Made by a program: the position numbers and the translations under genes | Assembly (NCBI GenBank): GCA_031418215.1 | Contig: JANOXC010000157.1 | Span: 1-18,993 of the forward strand | Reading direction: 5' to 3' | DNA: 18,993 bases | Origin: JANOXC01 sp031418215 | Lineage (GTDB): Bacteria; Bacteroidota; Bacteroidia; AKYH767-A; OLB10 | Part shown: positions 1-6,904 of the stretch, piece by piece | How positions within the stretch are numbered: the first letter of the stretch is position 1 | How the letters are laid out: each line of letters starts with the position of its first letter | Notes under the pieces: model-generated | The model's input: the letters and a program-made list of their open reading frames with translations, nothing else | What the model was told of the DNA's origin: nothing | Database searches by the model: none

Positions 1-153
1 ATAAAAAGTAGCAAAACAGAAATGAAAATATTTTGGCAGTCCATAACAGATACTTGTTGGTGGTGTAATTACCCCACCTAAATCGAAAAATACTTTTACT
101 GCTGCTCTTGCTCATTCAAAAACGTTTTCTGTAAATGAAATTCATTAATCACA

Positions 154-1026
154 TCATTTAACTATTCTGTAATTCTTGTAACTGAAATCAAGGCCAAGAT
201 ACTTATTCAATAGCAACTTTACTTTTTCTTTTGCAGAAAGCTTATTCAATGAAAGATCATAATCAAATTTCCAATTTTTCTCCTTGATCCTGTTTTGCAT
301 AACCTTAGGATGTATACCTGTAAACTGCTTTAATTCATCAATCTTTGAATAATCAAACTCAACTCCTTTTAAAACATTCTTTTCTATCCATTCATCATCA
401 TGCCAGTATTTATTAAATTCCAATTGCTTTTGCTGCATTACTTCCGGCTTCTTCACCCAGCCATAATGATAGATATAGGCATCAATAGGCTTTACTTGCA
501 ATAAATTATTGTTTGCTTTTCTAAACCCCTGGGCATCGCGAAAGGAAAAAAATGATTTATCATTCCTGATAATTCTGATTTCATTTTTATACCATTTTGC
601 ACTCGAACCAATATAGTCATAGGAGCCATAAAAATGCAGGTATTTGAATAATAAACCATCAACATTTTTATGATCCAAATTGAATTTCATTTCATGGTAT
701 ATCGTGTCATGGAATTTTTCATGAACAACCTCATCCCCTTGAATATAAAAAGCCCAATCAGAATCTGCCGATATTGCTGCAAATGCCTTATTCGTTTCAA
801 CGGCCAGCACATTACCTCCTTTCCTATTGCTAAGGTCCCATTCAGTATTTATAATAATAATCTTAGTGCTTTTAATGCTTTTAATGAGGTCCAAAGTTCC
901 ATCAGAAGACTTTCCAACTGCAACGACAAATTCATCACACAGCGGTAAAACAGAGCTGATTGCTTCTATAACAGGATAATCATACTTAATTGCATCCTTT
1001 ACAATTGTAAAACCTGTTACTTTCAT
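154..1026 (-). CDS. Family 2 glycosyltransferase
   Basis: Predicted 290-residue cytoplasmic glycosyltransferase with a GT-A fold. The N-terminus VTGFTIVKDA begins the nucleotide-sugar binding strand. GKSSDGT (about 38-44) and GDEVVHE (about 97-103) match the positions where GT2 enzymes hold the loop after the second strand and the metal/nucleotide acidic motif. No membrane segment is visible, and the C-terminal third is basic and unassigned. The sugar and acceptor cannot be told. I chose ATG at 1026 because the protein then starts directly at the first beta strand. ATG at 1041 is possible but lies 6 nt past a strong hairpin (1047-1076), and a TTG at 1047 lies inside it. It follows the M16 genes on the same strand, probably as a separate transcription unit. 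The family is fairly sure, the role unknown. Confidence 0.85.
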   Translation of the reverse strand: MKVTGFTIVKDAIKYDYPVIEAISSVLPLCDEFVVAVGKSSDGTLDLIKSIKSTKIIIINTEWDLSNRKGGNVLAVETNKAFAAISADSDWAFYIQGDEVVHEKFHDTIYHEMKFNLDHKNVDGLLFKYLHFYGSYDYIGSSAKWYKNEIRIIRNDKSFFSFRDAQGFRKANNNLLQVKPIDAYIYHYGWVKKPEVMQQKQLEFNKYWHDDEWIEKNVLKGVEFDYSKIDELKQFTGIHPKVMQNRIKEKNWKFDYDLSLNKLSAKEKVKLLLNKYLGLDFSYKNYRIVK

Positions 1027-1046
1027 CTTATTATTTCTCATAAGCA

Positions 1047-1076
1047 AATAAGACAGGAATAAATTCCTGTCTTATT
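1047..1076 (-). terminator. Hairpin terminator after the M16 peptidase operon
   Basis: Perfect 13-bp inverted repeat with a 4-nt loop: AATAAGACAGGAA, loop, TTCCTGTCTTATT. It lies 35 bp past the stop of the second M16 gene and just before the glycosyltransferase start. On the minus strand the descending arm ends in a short T-run (CTTATTT). It probably ends M16 transcription. Because it touches the next gene's start region it could also act as an attenuator. Confidence 0.6.
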
Positions 1077-1110
1077 AAAAACATATTATTTTAAATTTTC
1101 GTAGAATATT

Positions 1111-2655
1111 TTACTTAAACATATCAGCTGAATTAACAATAGTCACATTTTTCACTTTTAATTTATAATCGGAAACAGCTTTATCTTCATCAAGGATCTC
1201 AGGAGTTAAAACGGCCTTTAAAGCATCTGAGTAACTCATTGGTGAAGTTAGATTTTTTTCTAAACTGTTTTTTAAAGGTGAAGCTTCTGTCTTATCAGTA
1301 ACAATAGCAATAAACATGTTTTCTGTTTGCCAGTACTTTTTGACAGCCATCATCATATCTGCATAGGTTACTTTTTCAAGCATTTCATCAACTTCCTTCA
1401 GCCAATCCCTCCGCTCATAAAAGCGGCTGTCCATTAAATAACCCAATTGCTGTTCAGGGGTTTGTGCGTATAATTTTATGTACGATCTTAAAAAAGTCTT
1501 TGTCAATTCAAAATCCTGCTCTCCCATCCCTTTATCAATCAATGTCTGCATTGTGTTCAGCGCCATTCTAATAGCAAAATGTGCATGCCCGATTGTAATG
1601 TCGTTTAATTCTGGATATTGCTTCTTCAATCCAACCGCAGTTTGAACAGGTCGAAGCCAAATGGAAAAATAATTGGAGGAACGTGGACTACCCGGACGAG
1701 GCAACATATTCTGACCACCATTAGCATACCATTCTATGTAACTATAATCACCATAGTTCATGGATCGCTCTTCCCTGATCTTTTTATATAAGTGCGAATA
1801 AGCTTTACGGTGTTCGCCGAGCCATGAATTAGCAATCATTAAGGCCGCAAAATCGCTATTTCTTCTGGTAATGGGTAATTCAAATCCTGCAAAAATTGCA
1901 GACCCCAAAGCTTTATCTTTTTGTACTATCTCCACTTGCAATCCATCAGCCATATTTGCTTTCCCCGGTTTTGGAATAACAGCATTTGCTGCAGGTAATT
2001 TATTGATATCAGAAGTTAATTGATTCAGAAATTCCGGAGTATAATTCCCAGCAATTCCAATGGTGACATTGTTTGCAGTGAAGAAATTCCGGAATTGGAT
2101 CCTGGCATCTCCCAGGTTGCAGTTTTTTAACCCTGACGCAGTTCCATTCACCATTGACTGGTAATTAGTCCCTTTGAATAAAAAATCTTCAAGTGCCATC
2201 TTACTATATTCTTCATCACTGGAAGTCTTAATAACCTGCTCCACATAATTTAACTGATTGGATTTAGTTCGGTCAAAATCAACAGCATCAAACCTTGGAG
2301 AAAACAAAAGTCCCCTTATCACTTCATAAAATTGTTTAAGAAAATCTACATGCACAGAAAAAGTAAAACAAGTGACTTCTTTATCTACAGTTACAAAATA
2401 CTGTGCCGCCATTGGATAAATTAAATCCTTTAATTCACTACTTGTCATTGATTGGGTACCACCATCAATAATGGTATTAGCTGTAAGAACAGTAAGCCCT
2501 TCCTTTCCTTTTGGATCACAAATGCTGCCGTTGCGAAACATTAGTTTAATTACAACTTTATTGGAATTTGGAAGTGGTAACTCTACCACGTCAGCTGCAT
2601 TACCAATGAATGCAGTAAACATTACTATATATATTAGGGAAATTATTTTTTTCAT
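1111..2655 (-). CDS. M16-family peptidase-like protein, non-catalytic partner
   Basis: A 514-residue exported protein with a signal peptide (MKKIISLIYIVMFTAFIGNA). It has the M16 (insulinase/pitrilysin) fold: an N-terminal half with FRNGSICDPKGKEGL followed by TVLTANTIIDGG where catalytic members carry HxxEH, and a C-terminal half with the 'IREERSMNYGDYSY' stretch typical of M16 C-terminal domains. With no HxxEH it should not bind catalytic zinc. It starts 26 bp after the catalytic M16 gene, so the two are almost surely co-transcribed. Bacterial M16B enzymes often work as such catalytic/non-catalytic heterodimers, the inactive subunit helping to clamp the peptide. Periplasmic location is inferred from the signal peptide. 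A terminator hairpin follows. Confidence 0.88.
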   Translation of the reverse strand: MKKIISLIYIVMFTAFIGNAADVVELPLPNSNKVVIKLMFRNGSICDPKGKEGLTVLTANTIIDGGTQSMTSSELKDLIYPMAAQYFVTVDKEVTCFTFSVHVDFLKQFYEVIRGLLFSPRFDAVDFDRTKSNQLNYVEQVIKTSSDEEYSKMALEDFLFKGTNYQSMVNGTASGLKNCNLGDARIQFRNFFTANNVTIGIAGNYTPEFLNQLTSDINKLPAANAVIPKPGKANMADGLQVEIVQKDKALGSAIFAGFELPITRRNSDFAALMIANSWLGEHRKAYSHLYKKIREERSMNYGDYSYIEWYANGGQNMLPRPGSPRSSNYFSIWLRPVQTAVGLKKQYPELNDITIGHAHFAIRMALNTMQTLIDKGMGEQDFELTKTFLRSYIKLYAQTPEQQLGYLMDSRFYERRDWLKEVDEMLEKVTYADMMMAVKKYWQTENMFIAIVTDKTEASPLKNSLEKNLTSPMSYSDALKAVLTPEILDEDKAVSDYKLKVKNVTIVNSADMFK

Positions 2656-2681
2656 CTTGACTGGTTCTTTAAGTTTAAATA

Positions 2682-4037
2682 TTATTTAATTGGTGAAGTT
2701 GCGTCTGCTGAAATGGTTCCAACTGTCATGTGATTGGCAACATAATATGTATTAGCCACTCTCATGATATCGTCTGCAGTAACATTTGCGTAATTAGTAT
2801 AACAAATATTTAATGATTCAGGATTACCTGTGATCCATGTATAACTTGAAACCGCTTCTGCAATTTTTGAAGGGCTATCGATACCCATTGCAAAACTATA
2901 ACGCAAACGTGTTTTGGCGTCTTCCAATTGCTTTTGATCCACCGGGTTTGTTTTCATTCTTTCAATTGCCTTCATTATTTCATCTTTAACGTATTGCATG
3001 TCTTTTTGCTCGGCAACTGATGCCTGCACCTCAATAAGGTATGGATCACGAGTGGAGTTTGCACCACCATCTAAAGAACGGCACTTTTGCTCTTTTACAA
3101 CGAGTTTATTATACAGATCAGATTTTTCAGATAAGAGGATGGCATTCATCACATCTACGGCAGCCATTTCCATATCATCGTCCTTGTAAGCAGGAGCTTT
3201 GAAGTCTAAAGCAACAACAGGTGGGAAATTTGGAACCTGAATATGCGTATATCTCGTTTCAACCTGCTCAGGTTCTTCATTGATTTGACTTTCAAAATCA
3301 CCCATTTCCCAACCAATGAAATATTTGTACGCCAATAAATTTACCTGATCAGCTGAAACATCACCTACAACAATGATGGTTGCATATTCAGGACGGTAAA
3401 AGCGTTTGAAAAACTCCTGAGAGTATTCATACTGGTTAGGCATGTCAACAACATCATTGAAGAACCCCATTGTTGTGTGCTTATAGGTATGACTAGTGAA
3501 TGCAGCATCACTCATTTTTTCATTCAATTGTGCATAAGGAGATGAATAGTTCTTTGTGTACTCCCCTTTCACTGCGCCGGCTTCGGTTTTGAATTGCTGA
3601 ACGGAATATTTCAAATTCATGAAACGGTCTGCTTCAATCTCAAACATTTTATCAAGCATGGCAGCATTGCCGGTCATGTGATATAAAGTCCGGTCGAGGC
3701 TGGTATTTGCATTTGCAGAAGCACCGGTACTCTTTAACGTTTCACTATACTTTTCAGATGGATACTTATCTGTTCCGCGAAACATCATGTGCTCAAAGAA
3801 ATGAGCAAAACCCGATTTGCCTGCTTCTACCTCGTCACGAGATCCAACGCGCATCACAATATAAAATGAAGCAATTCCGGGGCTATCGTATGGAATCGTT
3901 ACCACGTTCAAACCATTTTTTAATTTCTTTTGATAAATGGGATAAGGAAGAATGTTATTCATCGCAGCCTGTTGCGCAAAGGATGAAAATGCTACCATCA
4001 GTAGCAGTAATGTTGATTTAATTTTAAAGCATTTCAT
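2682..4037 (-). CDS. M16-family zinc metallopeptidase, catalytic subunit
   Basis: A 451-residue exported peptidase. The signal peptide is MKCFKIKSTLLLLMVAFSSFA. The zinc/catalytic motif HFFEH is at 79-83, followed by MMFRGTDKYP, a hallmark of M16. The third zinc ligand is probably E159 in AGAVKGEY, at the usual distance of about 76 residues. The C-terminal M16 domain begins near 'FFKRFYRPEYATIIVVGDV' (about 205-225). It probably degrades peptides in the periplasm together with the inactive partner encoded 26 bp downstream. ATG at 4037 is chosen because it opens a normal signal peptide. Upstream lies a repeat region with no clear promoter. The natural substrate cannot be predicted. Confidence 0.93.
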   Translation of the reverse strand: MKCFKIKSTLLLLMVAFSSFAQQAAMNNILPYPIYQKKLKNGLNVVTIPYDSPGIASFYIVMRVGSRDEVEAGKSGFAHFFEHMMFRGTDKYPSEKYSETLKSTGASANANTSLDRTLYHMTGNAAMLDKMFEIEADRFMNLKYSVQQFKTEAGAVKGEYTKNYSSPYAQLNEKMSDAAFTSHTYKHTTMGFFNDVVDMPNQYEYSQEFFKRFYRPEYATIIVVGDVSADQVNLLAYKYFIGWEMGDFESQINEEPEQVETRYTHIQVPNFPPVVALDFKAPAYKDDDMEMAAVDVMNAILLSEKSDLYNKLVVKEQKCRSLDGGANSTRDPYLIEVQASVAEQKDMQYVKDEIMKAIERMKTNPVDQKQLEDAKTRLRYSFAMGIDSPSKIAEAVSSYTWITGNPESLNICYTNYANVTADDIMRVANTYYVANHMTVGTISADATSPIK

Positions 4038-4111
4038 TGATATATAATTTTAAGTTTAATTTTTAGAGGTTTGGGCTTAGGGATTAGTGTATAGTGTTGA
4101 CAACTTTTTTA

Positions 4112-4267
4112 CTTTGTCATTCTGAACGTCAGTGAAGAATCTCACGATTTACATGCGATGATATTATATTTTGAGCAAGATTAAATATTCTTCGATGAAA
4201 CTCCAGAGATGCTTCGTACCTCCATCGGTCGCCATAGGCTTGCCGATGGCGAAGCAGCATGACAAAA
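4112..4267. repeat. Palindromic intergenic repeat, MITE/REP-like
   Basis: About 155 bp between fabG and the M16 operon with near-matching inverted ends: TTTGTCATTCTG at the left and, read on the other strand from the right end, TTTGTCATGCTG. Inside are paired arms GAAGAAT (4134-4140) with ATTCTTC (4187-4193), CCATCGG (4222-4228) with CCGATGG (4243-4249), and TCGCCAT (4229-4235) with ATGGCGA (4246-4252). The last two pairings exclude each other. No coding frame is evident. Elements starting 'TGTCATTCTGAACG' and containing 'GAAGAATCT' are, from general knowledge, frequent between genes in Bacteroidota. Copy number here is unknown. Confidence 0.55.
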
Positions 4268-4278
4268 GAATAATAAAA

Positions 4279-5028
4279 TTAAGTTAACATTCCTCCGTCA
4301 ACATTAATAGTTTGACCAGTGATATAGGAAGATAAGTCGCTTGCGAGAAACAACACCAGGTTTGCAACATCTTCAACCGTCCCACCTCTTTTCAGCGGAA
4401 TAGCCTCCCGCCATTGTTTTACTGTTTCCTCGTTCAGCGCACCTGTCATTTCTGTTTCAATGAAGCCGGGAGCAATGGCGTTACAACGTATGTTGCGTGA
4501 ACCTAATTCCAATGCAATTGATTTGGTGAATCCGATGATACCTGCTTTGCTGGCAGCATAATTTGCTTGCCCTGCATTTCCTTTAACTCCTACAACGGAA
4601 GAAACATTTATGATAGAACCTTTACGTTGTTTTAACATTGGTCGCTGACAAGCTTTCGTGATATTAAAAACAGATTTCAAATTTGTTTTAATTACTTCAT
4701 CAAATTGTTCTTCTGTCATTCGCATCAATAAATTATCTCGTGTGATGCCGGCATTGTTCACCACTACATCCAACGAACCAAAATCCGTTACAACATTATT
4801 GATCAGTTCTTCTGCAGCTTTAAAATCCGCAGCATCTGAACGGTATCCTTTTGCCTTTATTCCAAGCGCCTGTAATTCTTTTTCCAATTCAAGGGCTTTG
4901 TCAGGAGATGATAAATAGGTAAAAGCCACATTAGCACCTTGCCTTGCAAGTTCCAATGCAATGCCTCTGCCTATTCCTCGTGAAGCACCTGTAACAAGTG
5001 CGTTTTTGCCTTCAATGAGTTTTATCAT
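4279..5028 (-). CDS. fabG: 3-oxoacyl-[acyl-carrier-protein] reductase
   Basis: A 249-residue short-chain dehydrogenase that reduces beta-ketoacyl-ACP with NADPH in fatty acid synthesis (cytoplasm). Visible motifs: TGASRGIG (13-20) for cofactor binding, NNAG (91-94), catalytic S143 in NVSSVVG, and Y157 with K161 in YAASKAG. PGFIETEMT (187-195) and the C-terminal YITGQTINVDGGM are characteristic of FabG rather than SDRs in general. Length is typical. It stands alone, without fabD, acpP or fabF beside it, so a role as a second FabG in another pathway is possible. ATG at 5028 fits the usual short lead before the first strand, and a -7 element lies about 43 bp upstream. Confidence 0.93.
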   Translation of the reverse strand: MIKLIEGKNALVTGASRGIGRGIALELARQGANVAFTYLSSPDKALELEKELQALGIKAKGYRSDAADFKAAEELINNVVTDFGSLDVVVNNAGITRDNLLMRMTEEQFDEVIKTNLKSVFNITKACQRPMLKQRKGSIINVSSVVGVKGNAGQANYAASKAGIIGFTKSIALELGSRNIRCNAIAPGFIETEMTGALNEETVKQWREAIPLKRGGTVEDVANLVLFLASDLSSYITGQTINVDGGMLT

Positions 5029-5038
5029 GGGTTAATTC

Positions 5039-5069
5039 TTGGATGAATGGTTATTTTCAGTTTAATTTG
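5039..5069 (+). promoter_or_regulatory. Candidate promoter of the outer-membrane barrel gene
   Basis: TTGG at 5039-5042, a 19-bp spacer, then TTAATTTG at 5062-5069 (one mismatch to TAnnTTTG). Spacing and distance to the ATG at 5105 fit a Bacteroidota -33/-7 promoter. It overlaps the divergent fabG promoter region. Confidence 0.4.
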
Positions 5070-5070
5070 C

Positions 5071-5078
5071 CAAAGATA
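5071..5078 (-). promoter_or_regulatory. Candidate -7 promoter element for fabG
   Basis: TATCTTTG on the minus strand matches the Bacteroidota -7 consensus TAnnTTTG exactly. It would give a leader of roughly 35-40 nt before the fabG ATG at 5028. No convincing -33 TTG is present at the usual spacing. Confidence 0.42.
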
Positions 5079-5104
5079 ACCAACGAACTAAACCCACATA
5101 TGCC

Positions 5105-5869
5105 ATGAAAAAAAATCTTCTAATTGCTGTTCTATTGATCAGCACCACAGCCACATACGCTCAGGAAGGTCTTCGTTTGGGTGTAAAAGCATCCTATTCT
5201 TCAACTTGGTTTTTTAATAAAAATGTTTCCGACAGAAATGCCAGCCTTGATTATGCTTCTTCATTTAGTACTTCTTTTGCCGGACAAGTAATTTGGATGT
5301 TGTCTGAAACGTATGGTGTTAGCATGGAAGTAAACTATGCAGGTCATAATCAGAAATACGATGGTTATTTTAAGGATGATTTGACCAATAAAGAAATCGA
5401 TTTTACGAATGAAATTAACACGAGTTATATTGACATTCCATTAATGTTCCGTGTTTCTTCACCAAGAGGACCTTATTTTGATATTGGTCCTCAGGTTTCA
5501 TTATTAACCGGTGCTAAAGAGACTTTTGACGTACCCGGTTATACCAGTCCTGACTTTTATACCGACAAAGATTTTAAAGATAATTTTGAAGGATTTGGTT
5601 TAGGAGCTGTTTTGGGTTTTGGTGTCGATATCCGGTTAACTGACAATCTGAATTTAACAACTGGTTTGCGGTTCGGCTATATGTTTACCGATGCCACAGT
5701 TGAGTATACTTTAGCAGAGGCCGATGCATTAAGTGCAAGTAAAAAACTTAGCCAGGTTTCTCGTTACGCTCATACAAATACGAATGATAATTTCGAATAC
5801 TCATCAACTAACCGTACCTACGGCGGTCTTCAGATAGGACTACAATATCAGCTAGGACAAGGTAAATAA
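5105..5869 (+). CDS. PorT-like outer membrane beta-barrel protein
   Basis: A 254-residue exported protein with a clear signal peptide (MKKNLLIAVLLISTTATYA, then Q). The mature part alternates hydrophobic and polar residues with aromatic belts, for example 'LRLGVKASYSSTWFF', 'YIDIPLMFRVSS', 'GPYFDIGPQVSLLTG' and 'GLGAVLGFGVDIRLTDNL', and ends in a strand 'YGGLQIGLQYQLG'. This is the pattern of the Bacteroidota 8- to 10-stranded PorT-type barrels (OMP_b-brl family). No enzymatic motif is seen and cargo or partners are unknown. It is monocistronic: convergent with sucD across a bidirectional terminator and divergent from fabG. ATG at 5105 opens the signal peptide. Confidence 0.85.
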   Translation: MKKNLLIAVLLISTTATYAQEGLRLGVKASYSSTWFFNKNVSDRNASLDYASSFSTSFAGQVIWMLSETYGVSMEVNYAGHNQKYDGYFKDDLTNKEIDFTNEINTSYIDIPLMFRVSSPRGPYFDIGPQVSLLTGAKETFDVPGYTSPDFYTDKDFKDNFEGFGLGAVLGFGVDIRLTDNLNLTTGLRFGYMFTDATVEYTLAEADALSASKKLSQVSRYAHTNTNDNFEYSSTNRTYGGLQIGLQYQLGQGK

Positions 5870-5889
5870 TAAGCCTACTTTCAAAAAAC

Positions 5890-5921
5890 AAAAAAGGGAG
5901 ATCAATTGATCTCCCTTTTTT
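5890..5921. terminator. Bidirectional rho-independent terminator
   Basis: A 32-bp perfect palindrome: an A-run, GGGAGATC, AATT, GATCTCCC, a T-run. It lies between the stops of two convergent genes (5869 and 5944), with a U-tract on either strand, so it can end transcription from both sides. Confidence 0.9.
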
Positions 5922-5943
5922 CTTAATAAATAGTTATGTTAGC

Positions 5944-6828
5944 TTAAACGGCAACCTTACCAAGCACTTCAGCCATCGTTTTACCAATGAATGCCGGTGA
6001 ATCCACAACGTGAATACCGCAGTCGCGCATGATGGTCATTTTTGCAGCAGCCGTATCTTCAGCTCCACCTATAATTGCACCAGCGTGCCCCATTCTACGT
6101 CCGGGAGGAGCGGTTTGCCCTGCAATAAATCCTACAACAGGTTTCATATTTCCATGTGCCTTAATCCAGCGGGCTGCTTCAGCCTCTAATCCACCGCCTA
6201 TCTCACCAATCATTACAATGCCTTTTGTATCGGGATCATTCATAAAAAGTTCCACAGCTTCACGCGTTGTTGTGCCAATAATTGGATCACCACCAATGCC
6301 AATAGCAGTTGAAATGCCCAATCCGGCTTTAACAACCTGGTCGGCAGCTTCATAAGTTAAGGTACCGCTTTTCGATACAATCCCAATATGACCTTTCTTA
6401 AAAACGAAACCGGGCATGATGCCTACCTTAGCTTCGCCGGGAGTAATGATGCCGGGGCAATTTGGACCAATTAACCTGCAAACAAAACCACGGAGATATT
6501 CCTTTACCATAATCATATCGCGGGTTGGGATACCTTCAGTAATGGCAACTATTAAACTAATTCCGGCTTCAGCAGCTTCCATAATAGCATCTGCTGCAAA
6601 AGCCGGTGGGACGAAAATGATAGAGACATTGGCTCCGGCCTTTTGAACGGCCTCATGCACCGTATTAAAGACCGGTTTATCAAGGTGCGTTGTTCCCCCT
6701 TTGCCCGGCGTAACACCGCCGACGACATTGGTTCCATACTCAATCATCTGTGTGGCATGAAAGGTTCCTTCATTACCTGTAAAGCCTTGCACGATAACAC
6801 GCGAATTTTTATCTACCAGTACGCTCAT
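5944..6828 (-). CDS. sucD: Succinyl-CoA synthetase (ADP/GDP-forming), alpha subunit
   Basis: A 294-residue TCA-cycle enzyme subunit that carries the phosphohistidine and binds CoA; with SucC it interconverts succinyl-CoA and succinate with substrate-level phosphorylation. Motifs: VIVQGFTGNEGTFHA (11-25) of the CoA-binding Rossmann domain, LIGPNCPGIITP in mid-protein, GIVSKSGTLTYE, and the phosphorylated H248 in GRRMGHAGAI. Length matches the family (about 290). The frame is open further upstream to 7008 inside mnmE, but that extension has no homology and would skip the promoter; ATG at 6828 gives the canonical MSVLVDKNSRV start. sucC is not in the window, which is common in Bacteroidota where sucC and sucD can be apart. 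Confidence 0.95.
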   Translation of the reverse strand: MSVLVDKNSRVIVQGFTGNEGTFHATQMIEYGTNVVGGVTPGKGGTTHLDKPVFNTVHEAVQKAGANVSIIFVPPAFAADAIMEAAEAGISLIVAITEGIPTRDMIMVKEYLRGFVCRLIGPNCPGIITPGEAKVGIMPGFVFKKGHIGIVSKSGTLTYEAADQVVKAGLGISTAIGIGGDPIIGTTTREAVELFMNDPDTKGIVMIGEIGGGLEAEAARWIKAHGNMKPVVGFIAGQTAPPGRRMGHAGAIIGGAEDTAAAKMTIMRDCGIHVVDSPAFIGKTMAEVLGKVAV

Positions 6829-6852
6829 AATGTTCTTATAAAATTGAAGCGA

Positions 6853-6860
6853 CAAAAATA
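6853..6860 (-). promoter_or_regulatory. Candidate -7 promoter element for sucD
   Basis: TATTTTTG on the minus strand is an exact TAnnTTTG match and predicts a leader of about 18 nt before the sucD ATG at 6828. It supports that start over the longer frame. No clear -33 element is visible. Confidence 0.5.
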
Positions 6861-6887
6861 AAGGAATTAAGTTAACGGCCTCCTGCC

Positions 6888-6895
6888 TACATTTG
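6888..6895 (+). promoter_or_regulatory. Candidate -7 promoter element for mnmE
   Basis: TACATTTG matches TAnnTTTG exactly and ends 9 nt before the mnmE ATG at 6905, implying a leader of only a few nucleotides. It overlaps the in-frame TTG at 6893, which therefore should not be transcribed or used as a start. Confidence 0.5.
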
Positions 6896-6904
6896 CATCC
6901 CGCC

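Noticed and set aside
1..153. Short open stretches on the plus strand (1-78 in one frame; 47-145 in another, with product containing VGGVITPPKSKN) that could be the end of a gene entering from the left.
   Set aside because: Neither is long enough or recognisable, they are in different frames, and no start is visible in the window. The 47-145 stretch has a protein-like composition, so a decayed gene end cannot be excluded.
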